Below, piece by piece: positions 39,850 to 50,478 of a stretch of 64,000 nt of DNA; position 1 is the first letter of the stretch, and each line of letters begins with the position of its first letter. This DNA comes from Candidula unifasciata (lineage: Eukaryota; Mollusca; Gastropoda; Stylommatophora; Geomitridae). Made by a program: the position numbers and the translations under genes. The notes under the pieces are model-generated. The model made no database searches, had not been told where the DNA came from, and saw only the letters and a list, made by a program, of their open reading frames with translations. The stretch is taken from NCBI GenBank assembly GCA_905116865.2, contig CAJHNH020008547.1, positions 487,243 through 551,242 on the forward strand. Direction: 5' to 3'.

Positions 39850-40748
39850 TAAATTAACGGTAAGTAATTTCGTAAATATCTTCTTAATTAGCCAGATTAC
39901 CGCAATGTGTGTTGTATTTTTGAATTCTGCGTTAATTTCTATATAAGTGTGGGAAATTTCACAAAGATTGGCAATACAGCACATGTTTAAAAAAATTGTT
40001 TAGTGGCATCACTGTTTTCGCTTTGAATCCAACAACGGTAAGTAATTTAGTAAATATCTTCTTAATTAGCCAGATTACCGCAATGTGTCTTGTATTTTTG
40101 AATTCTGCGTTAATTTTTATATAAGTGTGGGAAATTTCACAAAGATTGGCAGTACAGCACATGTTTAAAAAAACTGTTTAGTGGCATCACTGTTTTCGCT
40201 TTGAATCCAACAACGGTAAGTAATTTTGTAAATATCTTCTTAATTAGCCAGATTACCGCAATGTGTGTTCTATTTTAGAATTCTGCGTTCAATTTTATAT
40301 AAGTGTGGGAAATTTCACAAAGATTGGCAATACAGCACATGTTTAAAAAAAACTGTTTAGTGGCATCACTGTTTTCGCTTCAAATCCAATAACGGTAAGT
40401 AATTTTGTAAATATCTTCTTAATAAGCCAGATTACCGCAATGTGTGTTGTATTTTTGAATTCTGCGTTAATTTTTATAAAGGTTTGGGAAATTTCACAAA
40501 GATTGGCAATACAGCACATGTTTAAAAAAAAGTTTAGTGGCATCACTGCTTTCGCTTTAAATCCAATAACGGTAAGTAATTTTGTAAATATCTTCTTAAT
40601 TAGCCAGATTACCGCAATATGTGTGTATTTTTGAATTCTGCTTAAATTTTTATATAAGTGTGGGACATTTCACAAAGATTGGCAATACAGCAAATGTTTA
40701 AAAAAATTGTTTAGTGGCATCACTGTTTTCGCTTTAAATCCAATATGT
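39850..40748. repeat. about 179-bp tandem repeat, 5 copies, each with a strong splice-donor-like site
   Basis: ACGGTAAGTAATTT occurs at 39857, 40034, 40214, 40393 and 40569, spaced 176-180 bases. Each unit also holds CAGATTACCGCAATGTGT, GGGAAATTTCACAAAGATTG and GTGGCATCACTG. Minus-strand open frames over it repeat the same peptide and are read-through. Confidence 0.93.
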
Positions 40749-40828
40749 TTGCACTAGGAGACCGTTTTTCCCCGCTTTATTATTAACTTAAAATAATTAT
40801 TAAATTAGCTAACGTTATTTTAATCATT

Positions 40829-41115
40829 AAAAAAAAAAAATCCACAACCATTGTAGCATTTGTTCATGCATCTGTCATTATTTAGAGCCCTTCGTATTCT
40901 CTGTTGGAGATATTTTTGCCTGATCACCCCCAAATCCCAATAATTTAGGCCATCATTGGTAAGATGATTCTTTAGTAAATAACTTAGGATGCTTAGTAAA
41001 TTGACAATGTTATGTGAGTTACTTTTTAAACATCCACAAACATTGTACCATTTTTTCATGTGTTTGTCATTATTTAGAGCTTACAGAATTTTATGTTGGA
41101 GATATTTTTACCTGC
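40829..41115. repeat. two direct copies of an about 88-base sequence
   Basis: CCACAACCATTGTAGCATTT...GTCATTATTTAGAGC...GTTGGAGATATTTTT at 40841 recurs at 41034, about 193 bases apart. It sits between the 179-bp array and the 186-codon frame. Confidence 0.8.
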
Positions 41116-41171
41116 CCATATCTTGATCACGAATTTCACAAATTCTGGCACTAAATTCAACATTTTTTTAG

Positions 41172-41772
41172 AACAAAGCGTATAAAACCTAATCTAAAAC
41201 AGAGTATAATTGTGTTTATTACAAGTGAAGCGAAGACAAAGGCTACAAAAAATCACACATTGGTCTGGCTAGATTCCCTTCCAAATAATCAGCTGCAGCA
41301 ATTTGTTGATTTTGCTTTGAAACAGGCAATGAGGGTTAGACAGCTAAAATGTGAAAGAGAGCAAGGCAATGAGAAGGTGGCTTTAAATAAAAATTATAAA
41401 GCTTGCAGAGATGCTTATGAGAAGGAGCTGAAGACTGCAGTAGCTCAGATAGGGTTAGTTCCTGCACTGCTACAGTTGAAAATCTTTAATGATTTAGATA
41501 GTAAGTCCAACATTCATTTACAGAGGTTTTTAACTGATATTTCATGTTTATCAAATGTAATACTGCGACATGTATGGCATCAAGATGGCCAGGACTGTGT
41601 TTACTATGAGATGGTGAGGAATGGGGGAACCACACAAACAACAGATAAATGTAAGAAAGTTATTGATTTGTGGTACTGGAGAGAACATGATGAGCCATCA
41701 AGTGACTTTTGTAGTATGAATGTTAAACAGTTTTTAGTCGACTTCGCACAGGGGGATTTATCATTTTTGTAA
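41172..41772 (+). CDS. unclassified protein-coding open frame (about 186-200 codons)
   Basis: Open from an acceptor-like ATTTTTTTAG at 41171 to a stop at 41772, with no ATG near the 5' end (the frame as usually drawn starts at GTG, 41212), so the true start is either at 41332 or in an upstream exon. Reads NHTLVWLDSLPNNQLQQFVD, a charged helical KCEREQGNEKVALNKNYKAC stretch, VLRHVWHQDGQDCVYYEMV-like sequence and a C-terminus VKQFLVDFAQGDLSFL. The layout (coiled N-terminal half, short W/DG/YY chromo- or Tudor-like piece, ending in GDLxxL) reminds me of uncharacterised, probably transposon-associated proteins of invertebrates. Amino acid composition looks protein-like. It lies in intron 5, same strand as NALCN. 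Confidence 0.45.
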
Positions 41773-41845
41773 AATTGTATGTACTTGTGGTCAGTGTTTC
41801 CATCGTCCATTAGTATGTTTTACATGAATAAGAAGGTTATTATTA

Positions 41846-42420
41846 TTGGTTTTGATTTATAATAAAAGAGCTGTTGAGCTCACACTGTCTCACGGGCTGG
41901 TATTATATGGAAAAGGCATTTCAAAAGTGAGCTTAGTTGCTTTACTGGCAGGTTTAACAAATACTGAAGGTACACCTAATTTTGATATATGGTGTCATTT
42001 GTTTTGTGCTGCAACACATCACATGGTTTTGAGTGTTTATCAATGTATCAGTCAGTTAGCTTATTGTATATTGTATTGGTAACTTTATTTTACTTTTTCC
42101 TGACTGTTATCCTCTTTTCATTTTTTACCTGTCTCTGTCTTTTGACTTGTTGCTATCCCCACTGTATGTCCTCTCCTGTGGTATTCCCTGGCTCTGCTGT
42201 CTCATGCATTCAATTCTCAGATCCCATATAATTTTAAGCTGTCTCTGTGTGATTTTCTATTCACTAAGATCAGTCCTCTGTGTGTCGACTGGTCATGATG
42301 CATACCAGTGTAAATGTTATGCTCTTGGATGCTGGGCAAACATGGATACTACAAAATTTTTTTATTACACAATAGCTGTTGTTTTCGGAGAAGCTGTGGC
42401 GAATGTATAATCACATCAGA
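41846..42420 (+). other. open-frame remnants downstream of the unclassified frame
   Basis: Two further + strand frames: 41846-42082 (ELTLSHGLVLYGKGISKVS...) and 42147-42410, ending VSTGHDAYQCKCYALGCWAN with clustered Cys. Either exons of the same unknown gene or noise. An (TCTG) run at 42452-42464 follows. Confidence 0.2.
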
Positions 42421-42860
42421 ATCCCACGGTATATCAATCATCCATGCTGTCTCTGTCTGTCTGTCTACATTTCATATGTATCTATCTCAATCCCCCTTTT
42501 TTTTTTAATGTAAGAACATTAGTGCTATTTATTGTTATCCCTCATGTATGCACATTATCATTCATTTCTCACTGTGGCATCATGACTAGTTGATACTTTT
42601 AGGTGCTTCGTGTTGTAAAGACATTCACATTCATGCGCTTTCTATGTCAATTTTGTTCAAAAACATACTGCCAAACTGTGTCTTTTTTCTTCTGCCTTCT
42701 ATACCCTAATGGGGCATTAGTCCTCAATCAACTCACGCTGTCAATATAGTCATTGCTATTACATTTGCTCTTAGTGTCTTCCCTATCTTTTTAACTTCAC
42801 TTTCTAGCTCCCTTCTGCGTGTGTTTTTATGGTCTTTGTATATTTTTATGCCCCTGTTGG

Positions 42861-43121
42861 TTCCAGTACACAACTCGTTGGCAGACAACTATAAATTTAT
42901 AAGGTTTTTGCTGAAAGAAAGTCAGTTGATGGCCATTTTCATATGTTAATTAGGTCATGTCGACTGACCTTGGTATTTTTTTATGATCTTTGTGTTTACC
43001 TTGTCGGGACGCACAATTTGATATGCATGTCGCCAGGCTCGCTGGCGGATAACCTTACAGGTATAATGTTTTGCTTGAAAATAGTGAGCTGGTGGCCATT
43101 TTCATATGTTAATTAGGTGCA
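42861..43121. repeat. imperfect direct repeat, 2 copies about 165 bases apart
   Basis: GGCCATTTTCATATGTTAAT with TAGGT at 42931 and 43092, each preceded by a related CTCG(T/C)TGGC(A/G)GA...AAC...TATAA block. Confidence 0.8.
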
Positions 43122-43464
43122 TAATGTATTATATGTTTTTAAAACATGCATATACAGTTAGGTCTAACTGTCCCGCTTCCAGCAATATGTGGTTGCTAAG
43201 GGATTCGTTCAGAAACAAAAAAGTTATGGCGGTAAAATCAAACATTGAGTCATTTCATCTCACTGGGTCGCAGCCGTGAAGCCATGTTTTATTCATTTCC
43301 ACTACAATTTTTCTGCCGTGGTGTCCGCCACTAAAATGTTAATATCTCCGCTTAGAATCGACTTGCAGGCTTAAATGAGGTACCATTGGATTTGTAATTT
43401 TAATCTTTATCTAGCTGTTATGATTTCGTAAGTAAAAACCCAAAATATAAAACTTTACTAGCAT

Positions 43465-43690
43465 CCCTAATATCATGGATGGAATTCAGTCCAGCACCAT
43501 TGGTTTCTTTCATCAATGTATGCCTTAGGGTTTCATTTGGACATCCTAGTTTCCTAAAGCCTTTTATTTCCTATTTCAATGTTGGTTTGGTGATTCTCTG
43601 CTCGTCTCTTCTCGGAATGTGTTCCAGTTTAGTGCATACTTCTCTGTCTTATAACTGTCGATACTCTTGGTTGCCCAGATCATTCTATAG
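43465..43690 (-). mobile_element. LINE fragment, with one copy of the 44-bp satellite unit
   Basis: 43475-43615 is the reverse of the 5075-5215 fragment (GAATTCAGTCCAGCACCATT here, GGTGCTGGACTGGATTCC there). 43630-43680 has TTCTCTGTCTTATAACTGTC and TTGGTTGCCCAGAT, one unit of the array at 22229-22886. Confidence 0.65.
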
Positions 43691-43779
43691 ATAGTATGGC
43701 AGTTATCTTAACGCCAAATGTTAGGCAGCTTATATCAGACCTGACATCCTATAGTGTACCAAGGGCTTCAGGCCCAGGT

Positions 43780-44400
43780 GCGCTCTGCGGAGGATACTAG
43801 TCTTATCCTAAGAAGAGGAATTACTACCTGAAAAATATGTTATGGCAGGACAAACCAGGCTCTTAGCCTTGGCTGACACCTGGTCTAGGAGGGAAGCTCT
43901 GACAGGCGGACATTGAGCACTGATCTTGTGATCTGGCAGCTTCTGCAGCCTGTTTTGTTCCCAACATACTGGTGTTACCTTTCCTTTGGAGTCAACAAGC
44001 CAATTCTAAAGAGAGAGAGAGAGATCATGATGCAACATATGGTCTCTACAGCACTGCCCAGGCTTTGCGCTATGGAGAGCAGGAACTTACTTGTGGGAAC
44101 AAAATACTGTGGATAGTGTTTGGAAGAGGGGCATCAGGAAGGGAATGAGAATGAAGAAAGAAATTATTGCAGAAAAGATGAGAGTTGACCGTTTGAGAAG
44201 AAAGAAACTAAATACTAATGTTGACAATAATGGTCCTGAAATCACATTCAATATTTGTGGCAGACTTCTTAGTGTAGGTGGGTCTTTATAGTCATGCTGG
44301 CCATCGCCATGGACTGTGAGGTCACATGCCTCCTTATAGCGCAGTATAACACTATCATCTGGAAAGACGGAAAGGTGCCAGTATATAAATCTGGTAATAC
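43780..44400 (+). mobile_element. dispersed element 'GGATACTAGTCTTATCC', copy 2 (longest)
   Basis: GGATACTAGTCTTATCCTAA, TATGGCAGGACAAACCAGGC, CTGACAGGCGGACATTGAGC, then 44300-44385 GCCATCGCCATGGACTGTGA and GCAGTATAACACTATCATCT. Parts recur at 26780, 57540-57860 and 16520-16610. Confidence 0.7.
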
Positions 44401-44704
44401 TAATACCTGGTAGAAACCTTTGATTAATTGCATATTTGTAGTTTTGTTTGATGCTGTCATCAATGTCTTTGACTCAGAGATTATGAATAGTTTCATAGTC
44501 TGGCATATTAGAGTTTGAAATTAACTGTCGATGATTTGACAGCAGATCACTTTGTGTTGATTTTGACATCAGTCTGAGTGTTGAAGCATTCAGAAAGAAA
44601 TGGCAAACTACTGAACTCAAAATTGTCTAATAAAACAACAAGAAGCTAACAAATATGATCTCCTGTAAAGGATAAGCAACACATTTTTTGTTTGGTACAC
44701 TGTT

Positions 44705-44970
44705 ACCACTTACTGCATCCGTGGCTTAGGCGTTGCGAATCCGACTTGTAATTCCAGTGTACCACGATTGAAACCCACTGATGGTTGCGTGGATTTTTAT
44801 CATGATATGGAGCGTCGCAGGTCGACCCAGCCTAAAATGGGTACCCAGGATGTATGGCCTGGGGAAGTAGAGACGGCCTGAGTAATGCTGACCACATTAG
44901 CTTATTGGTCTATAAAAATATGTGTGCTCTTCCCATATGCCCAATGCGCCTAAAGGTGTAAAAAGTGATT
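44705..44970 (+). mobile_element. tRNA-derived SINE, best full-length copy
   Basis: Head CCGTGGCTTAGGCGTTGCGA, then GATTGAAACCC as a weakened B box, AGGTCGACCCAGCCTAAAAT with GGGTACCC in the middle, ACGGCCTGAGTAATGCTGAC, then TTATTGGTCTATAAAAATAT and GCGCCTAAAGGTG at the end. Confidence 0.75.
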
Positions 44971-45029
44971 TTTACTTACACAGTCACCATTTGATTTGCT
45001 GTCTTTGTATGCAATTTAGAATTGGCACA

Positions 45030-45295
45030 GAACCAATTCTAAATTACATACAAAGACAGCAAATCTAATGGTTTGCCCACTTGAAGAGAATGCCTTCTGA
45101 TGTTATAATATCCAAGGCATATACCAAAAGAAGAGGACAAAATGTAAGAGATAGACAAGATTGGAAGATAACATCAGAGAAAGTCTGCAGCACCACAATG
45201 TGTCTATGGTCGAAGTAGCCAGAAGAGTACAAAACAGGACCTTATATCTCCCTCGACACCCGAAGCATTAAAAGAGGACACAAAGAAGAAGAAGA
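45030..45295 (+). mobile_element. LINE 3' end with (AAG)n tail
   Basis: KRMPSDVIISKAYTKRRGQN-like start, then in another frame RESLQHHNVSMVEVARRVQN and LYLPRHPKH, then AAGAAGAAGAAGAC. Homologous to 1-115. Confidence 0.65.
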
Positions 45296-45619
45296 CAGTC
45301 ACAAATGTGTCTGTTCATTTTTTGTCTCATTTTTTTGTTTCTACTAAATGGCAACCAAAGGTTCAAATTGGCTGAAGACATCCTAGAGATAGAATCGACA
45401 TTTCATTGAAGTCAGAGTGCATCTGCCCAAAAGGCAAGGGAAAAGAAACCCAAAACAGATGGGATAGATCTGTGAAACAGATGCACATGCAAAACTCAGA
45501 TCCTGGAACAAAGCTAAAGCCCAGAAATGGATGAACAACCCAGACTTTCCTCTGGATTTTACAGTCAGAGAAGGCAAACAAACAGTGTTTATCTCATGTT
45601 AATTAATTATATCCAACAG

Positions 45620-45693
45620 TTAAAATTACGAGAACAGAGCCTAGAAACACAGGAAATGTTACCACTGAGGCTGAGGATATTCTCCAAGTTTCC
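45620..45693 (+). CDS. NALCN: NALCN exon 6: start of the II-III linker
   Basis: A short 74-base exon, phase 0 to 2, too small to show as an open frame on its own. It encodes LKLREQSLETQEML followed by the conserved LPLRLRIFSKFP, where family members usually have FEKFP. Acceptor ATATCCAACAG, donor TTTCC|GTAAGTGTG. Phase was decisive: it leaves CC, and the next exon supplies A to complete Pro. Skipping it would shift the frame. A TG-rich tract starts at the donor, and a 26-bp minisatellite begins 120 bases downstream. Confidence 0.93.
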
Positions 45694-45813
45694 GTAAGTG
45701 TGTTTGTATGTATAAGTGTTTTTGTGTGTGTGTGCGTGTGTTTTTTGTGTGTGTGTGTGTTTTTTCAGCAGCCATGGACAGAATACTCCAGTTGATGAGG
45801 CCAGAATTATGTG

Positions 45814-47463
45814 CCAACACTACCACGGAACATTCTCTGCCCACACTACCAAGGAACATTCTCTGCCCACACTACTAAGGAACATTCTCTGCCCACACTA
45901 CCAAGGAACATTCTCTGCCCACACTACTAAGGAACATTCTCTGCCCACACTACTAAGGAACATTCTCTGCCCACACTACTAAGGAACATTCTCTGCCCAC
46001 ACTACTAAGGAACATTCTCTGCCCACACTACCAAGGAACATTCTCTGCCCACACTACCAAGGAACATTCTCTGCCCACACTACTAAGGAACATTCTCTGC
46101 CCACACTACTAAGGAACATTCTCTGCCCACACTACTAAGGAACATTCTCTGCCCACACAACCAAGGAACATTCTCTGCCCACACTACTAAGGAACATTCT
46201 CTGCCCACACTACCAAGGAACATTCTCTGCCCACACTACTAAGGAGCATTCTCTGCCCACACTACTAAGGAACATTCTCTGCCCACACTACCAAGGAACA
46301 TTCTCTGCCCACACTACCAAGGAACATTCTCTGCCCACACTACTAAGGAACATTCTCTGCCCACACTACTAAGGAACATTCTCTGCCCACACTACTAAGG
46401 AACATTCTCTGCCCACACTACCAAGGAACATTCTCTGCCCACACTACCAATGAACATTCTCTGCCCACACTACCAAGGAACATTCTCTGCCCACACTACC
46501 AAGGAACATTCTCTGCCCACACTACCAAGGAACATTCTCTGCCCACACTACTAAGGAACATTCTCTGCCCACACTACTAAGGGACATTCTCTGCCCACAC
46601 TACTAAGGAACACTCTCTGCCCACACTACTAAGTAACACTCTCTGCCCACACTACTAAGTAACACTCTCTGCCCACACTACTAAGGAACACTCTCTGCCC
46701 ACACTACTAAGGAATATTCTGTTAAACACTGTCCAGAAACATTCTGTGCCCACACTGCCAAGGAACATTATGTGCCCACTCTACAGAGGAACATTCTGTG
46801 CCCACACTGCAAAGGAACATTCTGTGCCCACACTGCAAATGAACATTCTGTGCCCACACTGCAAAGGGATATTCTGTGCCCACTCTACAAAAGGACATTC
46901 TGTGCCCACACTACAAAGGAACATTCTGTGCCCACACTACAAAGGAACATTCTATGCCCACACTGCAAAGGGACATTCTGTGCCCACACTGCAAAGGGAC
47001 ATTATGCGCCCACACTGCAAAGGAACATTATGCGTCTGCACTGCAAAGGAACATGTGCCCACACTGCAAAGGAACATGTGCCCGCACTGCAAAGGAACAT
47101 TATGCGTCCGCACTGCAAAGGAACATTATGCACCCACACTGCAAAGGAACATGTGCCCGCACTGCAAAGGAACATTATGCACCCGCACTGCAAAGGAACA
47201 TGTGCCCACACTGCAAAGGAACATGTGCCCACACTGCAAAGGAACATTATGCATCTGCACTGCAAAGAAACATTATGCACCCACACTGCAAAGGAACATG
47301 TGCCCGCACTGCAAAGGAACATTATGCACCCACACTACCAAGGAACATTATGTGCGTGCACTACCAAGGAACATTATGTGCCCGCACTGCAAAGGAACAT
47401 GTGCCTGCACTGCAAAGGAACATTATGCGCCCGCACTACCAAGGAACATTCTGTGCTCACTGT
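45814..47463. repeat. 26-bp minisatellite, about 64 copies, two sub-arrays
   Basis: 45814-46715 unit CATTCTCTGCCCACACTACC / AAGGAA; 46740-47463 variant CATTCTGTGCCCACACTGCA / AAGGAA with interspersed 21-base units (ACATGTGCCCACACTGCAAAGGA type). The unit lacks stops in all frames and 26 is not a multiple of three, so three overlapping 205-248-codon frames appear. They are not genes. Confidence 0.96.
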
Positions 47464-47984
47464 GATCATAAAATGGAAGAGAGGTTACCTTGACATTGGG
47501 GTTTATGGTTTATTTTAAATGCCAGATTATTTGATCTTCATTATCATCAATTTTCACTTTTGCTGCTAAGCATCTTTGGAGAAACAGTTTGCGGTCCATT
47601 GCTTGATGGGCAGCAGTGGCTAATTCTCTGTTGATGTAAAAGCTCTTTAATGTCATCAGTCCATCCTTTGCCAAGTCCATTTCTTGCTTTCTCATTAAAT
47701 CATTTCATATTTAGCGCCTATATTGGCAGTTGATTATTTGATAAATATCATTTTTTATGTCTGGGCTTTCACCCACCACTGCAATGATAATAGTGTTTTA
47801 AAAAGATTCTTATGTTATTATTGTGGCTAAATATTATCATCTTCAAGATCTGTGATGGCTTGTCTGCTAACTTTCTTGCATGATATTCACATGTTCAAAT
47901 CACTGTTAAAGTGAAGATTTTAACACAAAATCTTACCCTGGCTTCCATGTTGACCCAGTCTAAAATAAGTGTTAGGAATATTCC

Positions 47985-48265
47985 TGGTAAGCAGTCGCTT
48001 CCGATGTGCCGGGTAGTTAGCATCATTTGGATATTTTCTCCAGGTTATGCCAGGGTGTTGGGAAATGAGCAGGCAGATAGACTGGCTGGCTCTGCACCAC
48101 TTGGTGAATTGATTTATGACAAGTTAGATATTGTGAGGGCCCCTTGGCAGCAAGTGAACAGTGGGGAGGTGCATATAGATAATTACAGTCTAAGGAGAAT
48201 GGCGCTGCGAGGAGTTACTAGGGGATCTTCTACACCAACCATTGTGCCAGCTGGTGTAAATCTTT
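47985..48265 (+). mobile_element. RNase H tail, truncated
   Basis: In frame IIWIFSPGYARVLGNEQADR, LAGSAPLGELIYDKLDIV: the H/GNEQAD box with its catalytic Asp. His of the usual GHAG is Tyr. It stops at 48240 before the WLLK part. Confidence 0.78.
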
Positions 48266-48330
48266 AAATAGGGAGCTTGCAGGACATCTCTGAATCCACT
48301 GTTCCAATGTGGGTTCCAGGGCTCCATGAT

Positions 48331-48355
48331 GGGGGGGGGGGGGGGGGGGGGGGGG
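48331..48355. repeat. poly-G run, 25 bases
   Basis: G25 on the transcribed strand of NALCN, about 435 bases upstream of exon 7. It could form an RNA or DNA G-quadruplex. A sequence resembling the dispersed element at 10620-10765 (CAAACATGTCACAAAAGGTG) follows. Confidence 0.95.
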
Positions 48356-48414
48356 ACCGCTGTCCTTCTAGCAAACATGTCACAAAAGGTGACTTCTTAA
48401 CTTCCATGTCCTGT

Positions 48415-48745
48415 GAGTTTAGTAGTGATGTCAATCCACAACCTTCTGTCTCATGTACTTTCAATCGTTCTGACACAGATGATCAGACTGTCCATCATAT
48501 TTTCTTTTGGTCTCCCTCTGCCTCTTCTCCCCTCCCAACTTTCCTACTGTCACAATGTATTCAGTTTTCTCCTTCTCATCATATGACCAAAGAATGTAAA
48601 TTGTCTCTTTCTGATATGGGCAATCAGTTCTCTTCATCTTTCAAGACCTCTTCGTTTCTCTTTTTGTGTGTCCAGGGTATTCCCATCATTCGTTTATAAA
48701 CCCACATCTTCACAGCTTCTAAAAAAGTTTTCACTAATTTACCGT
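48415..48745 (-). mobile_element. LINE RT C-terminus, decayed
   Basis: Same reversed tail as 63000-63370: TCTGTCTCATGTACTTTCAA, TTTTCTCCTTCTCATCATAT and TCAGTTCTCTTCATCTTTCA. It ends about 45 bases before exon 7. Confidence 0.7.
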
Positions 48746-48791
48746 CCTTTACACTACTGATTTTATCTTTATTGTGAACAATTCTTTTCAG

Positions 48792-49043
48792 AGATCACCC
48801 CCAGATGGTGCGACTCTACAAAATGCCAAACGATTTTGAAATCTCAGACATTCGAGAAAGTTTCATCCGTCAGTTTACAGGATTGGACAACAGCCTGAAT
48901 CTAGTTGTCGACTCACAGGAGCAAGCAGAGAATGTGTCGCCTGACCTCAAGTCGACCTATACCAAACTGATCAAGTCTCCCATGCATGAAAGTAGATGTG
49001 GTGGGGCAGTAGAGAAGAAAACAGCGATCACTGGCATCATAAG
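48792..49043 (+). CDS. NALCN: NALCN exon 7: II-III linker
   Basis: Encodes 83 full residues plus split codons at both ends (phase 1 completion, ending with two bases). DHPQMVRLYKMPNDFEISDI then RESFIRQF is the conserved linker core. The middle (GLDNSLNLVVDSQEQAENV...) is a low-conservation spacer. AVEKKTAITGIIR resumes the conserved part. In vertebrate NALCN the II-III linker contacts UNC80; I infer the same role here. Acceptor ATTCTTTTCAG, donor AAG|GTGAAA. Confidence 0.95.
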
Positions 49044-49089
49044 GTGAAAGTTTGGCTTAATTTGAACTACATGGTTATAAAAATTTGCT

Positions 49090-49460
49090 GTTTAAGAATA
49101 AAAAAATATTATAATGTTTTGGCCAGGGAACAATAAATGTTAGTTTAAGAATGAACACTGTTATTATAGTATTTCGCTGAGGGAACAATAATTTTTTTTT
49201 AAATAATAAACAGTTATTGTAGTATTTTGCTGAAGGTACCATAAATGTTTCTTTAGGAATAAAAAGTTATTGTAGTGTTTTGCTGAGGGAACAATAAATG
49301 TTTGTTTAAGAATAACAGTTAATGTAATGTTTTGCTGAATGAACAATAAATGTTTGTTTCAGAATAAATAATTATTGCAGTGTTTTAATGAAGGAACAGT
49401 AAATGTTTATGTAAGAATAAATGTTATTATAGTAAATTGCTGAAGAAATATAAATGTTTA
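49090..49460. repeat. about 53-bp AT-rich minisatellite, about 7 copies
   Basis: Unit TTTTGCTGAGGGAACAATAA / ATGTTTGTTTAAGAATAA with GTTATTGTAGTG. Starts about 50 bases after the exon 7 donor. Confidence 0.9.
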
Positions 49461-49621
49461 TCTTATTGCTTCTTCTTCTTCTTCATTTAAAAAAGCAGTT
49501 CAGTTGGCACGTTCTGCATTGGTTTACAGCTAGATACAATATCTACTCCTGCTGACCGAAAACATCCAATTTTATCAGCAACTTAACAATTCACTTTTTA
49601 CAGCATGCTTGTTAACCATTT

Positions 49622-50478
49622 CGCTGCTATGGACGTATGTATAGGTCTGTCCTGTAGACTACTACAGCCATAATAATATGTCTTCCCTTTTCTGTGCCCT
49701 CACTGCTATGGACGTATGTAAAGGTCTGTCCTACAGTAATAATACGTCTTCCCTTTTCTATGCCCTTACTGCTATGGACGACTACTACAGACTATACAGA
49801 CATAATAATACGTCTTCCCTTTTCTGTGCCCTCACTGCTATGGACGTATGTATAGGTCTGTCCTGTAGACTACTACAGACATAATAATATGTCTTCCCTT
49901 TTCTGTGCCCTCACTGCTATGGACGTATGTATAGGTCTGTCCTGTAGACTACTACAGACATAATAATACGTCTTCCCTTTTCTGTGCCCTCACTGCTATG
50001 GACGTATGTATAGGTCTGTCCTGTAGACTACTACAGACATAATAATACGTCTTCCCTTTTCTGAGCCCTCACTTCTATGGACGTATGTAAAGGTCTGTCC
50101 TGTAGACTACTACAGCCATAATAATACATCTTCCCTTTTCTGTGCCCTCACTGCTATGGACGTATGTATAGGTCTGTCCTGTAGACTACTACAGACATAA
50201 TAATACGTCTTCCCTTTTCTGTGCCCTCACTGCTATGGACGTATGTAAAGGTCTGTCCTGTAGACTACTACAGACATAATAATACGTCTTCCCTTTTCTG
50301 TGCCCTCACTGCTATGGACGTATGTATAGGTCTGTCCTGTAGACTACTACAGACATAATAATACGTCTTGCCTTTTCTGTGCCCTCACTGCTATGGACGT
50401 ATGTATAGGTCTGTCCTGTAGACTACTACAGACATAATAATACGTCTTCCCTTTTTTGTGCCCTCACTGCTAAGGATG
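49622..50478. repeat. 79-bp minisatellite, about 11 copies
   Basis: Unit CTTCCCTTTTCTGTGCCCTC / ACTGCTATGGACGTATGTAT / AGGTCTGTCCTGTAGACTAC / TACAGACATAATAATACGT. Low divergence; the TGTAGACTACTACA part is palindromic. Confidence 0.95.

Larger units (their letters stand above)
45694..48791 (+). other. intron 6
   Basis: Begins with a TG-rich stretch (45694-45760), then the 26-bp array to 47463, an RNase H tail, a G25 run and a LINE tail. Nothing recognised in 47470-47870. Confidence 0.65.

Noticed and set aside
39718..40546. Repeated minus-strand open frames (67-88 codons, MCCIANLCEIS...)
   Set aside because: They repeat with the 179-bp array and end at different points; read-through, not a protein family.
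46746..47518. Three overlapping long + strand open frames (205-248 codons)
   Set aside because: All are read-through of the 26-bp minisatellite in its three frames; no start context or conserved domain.
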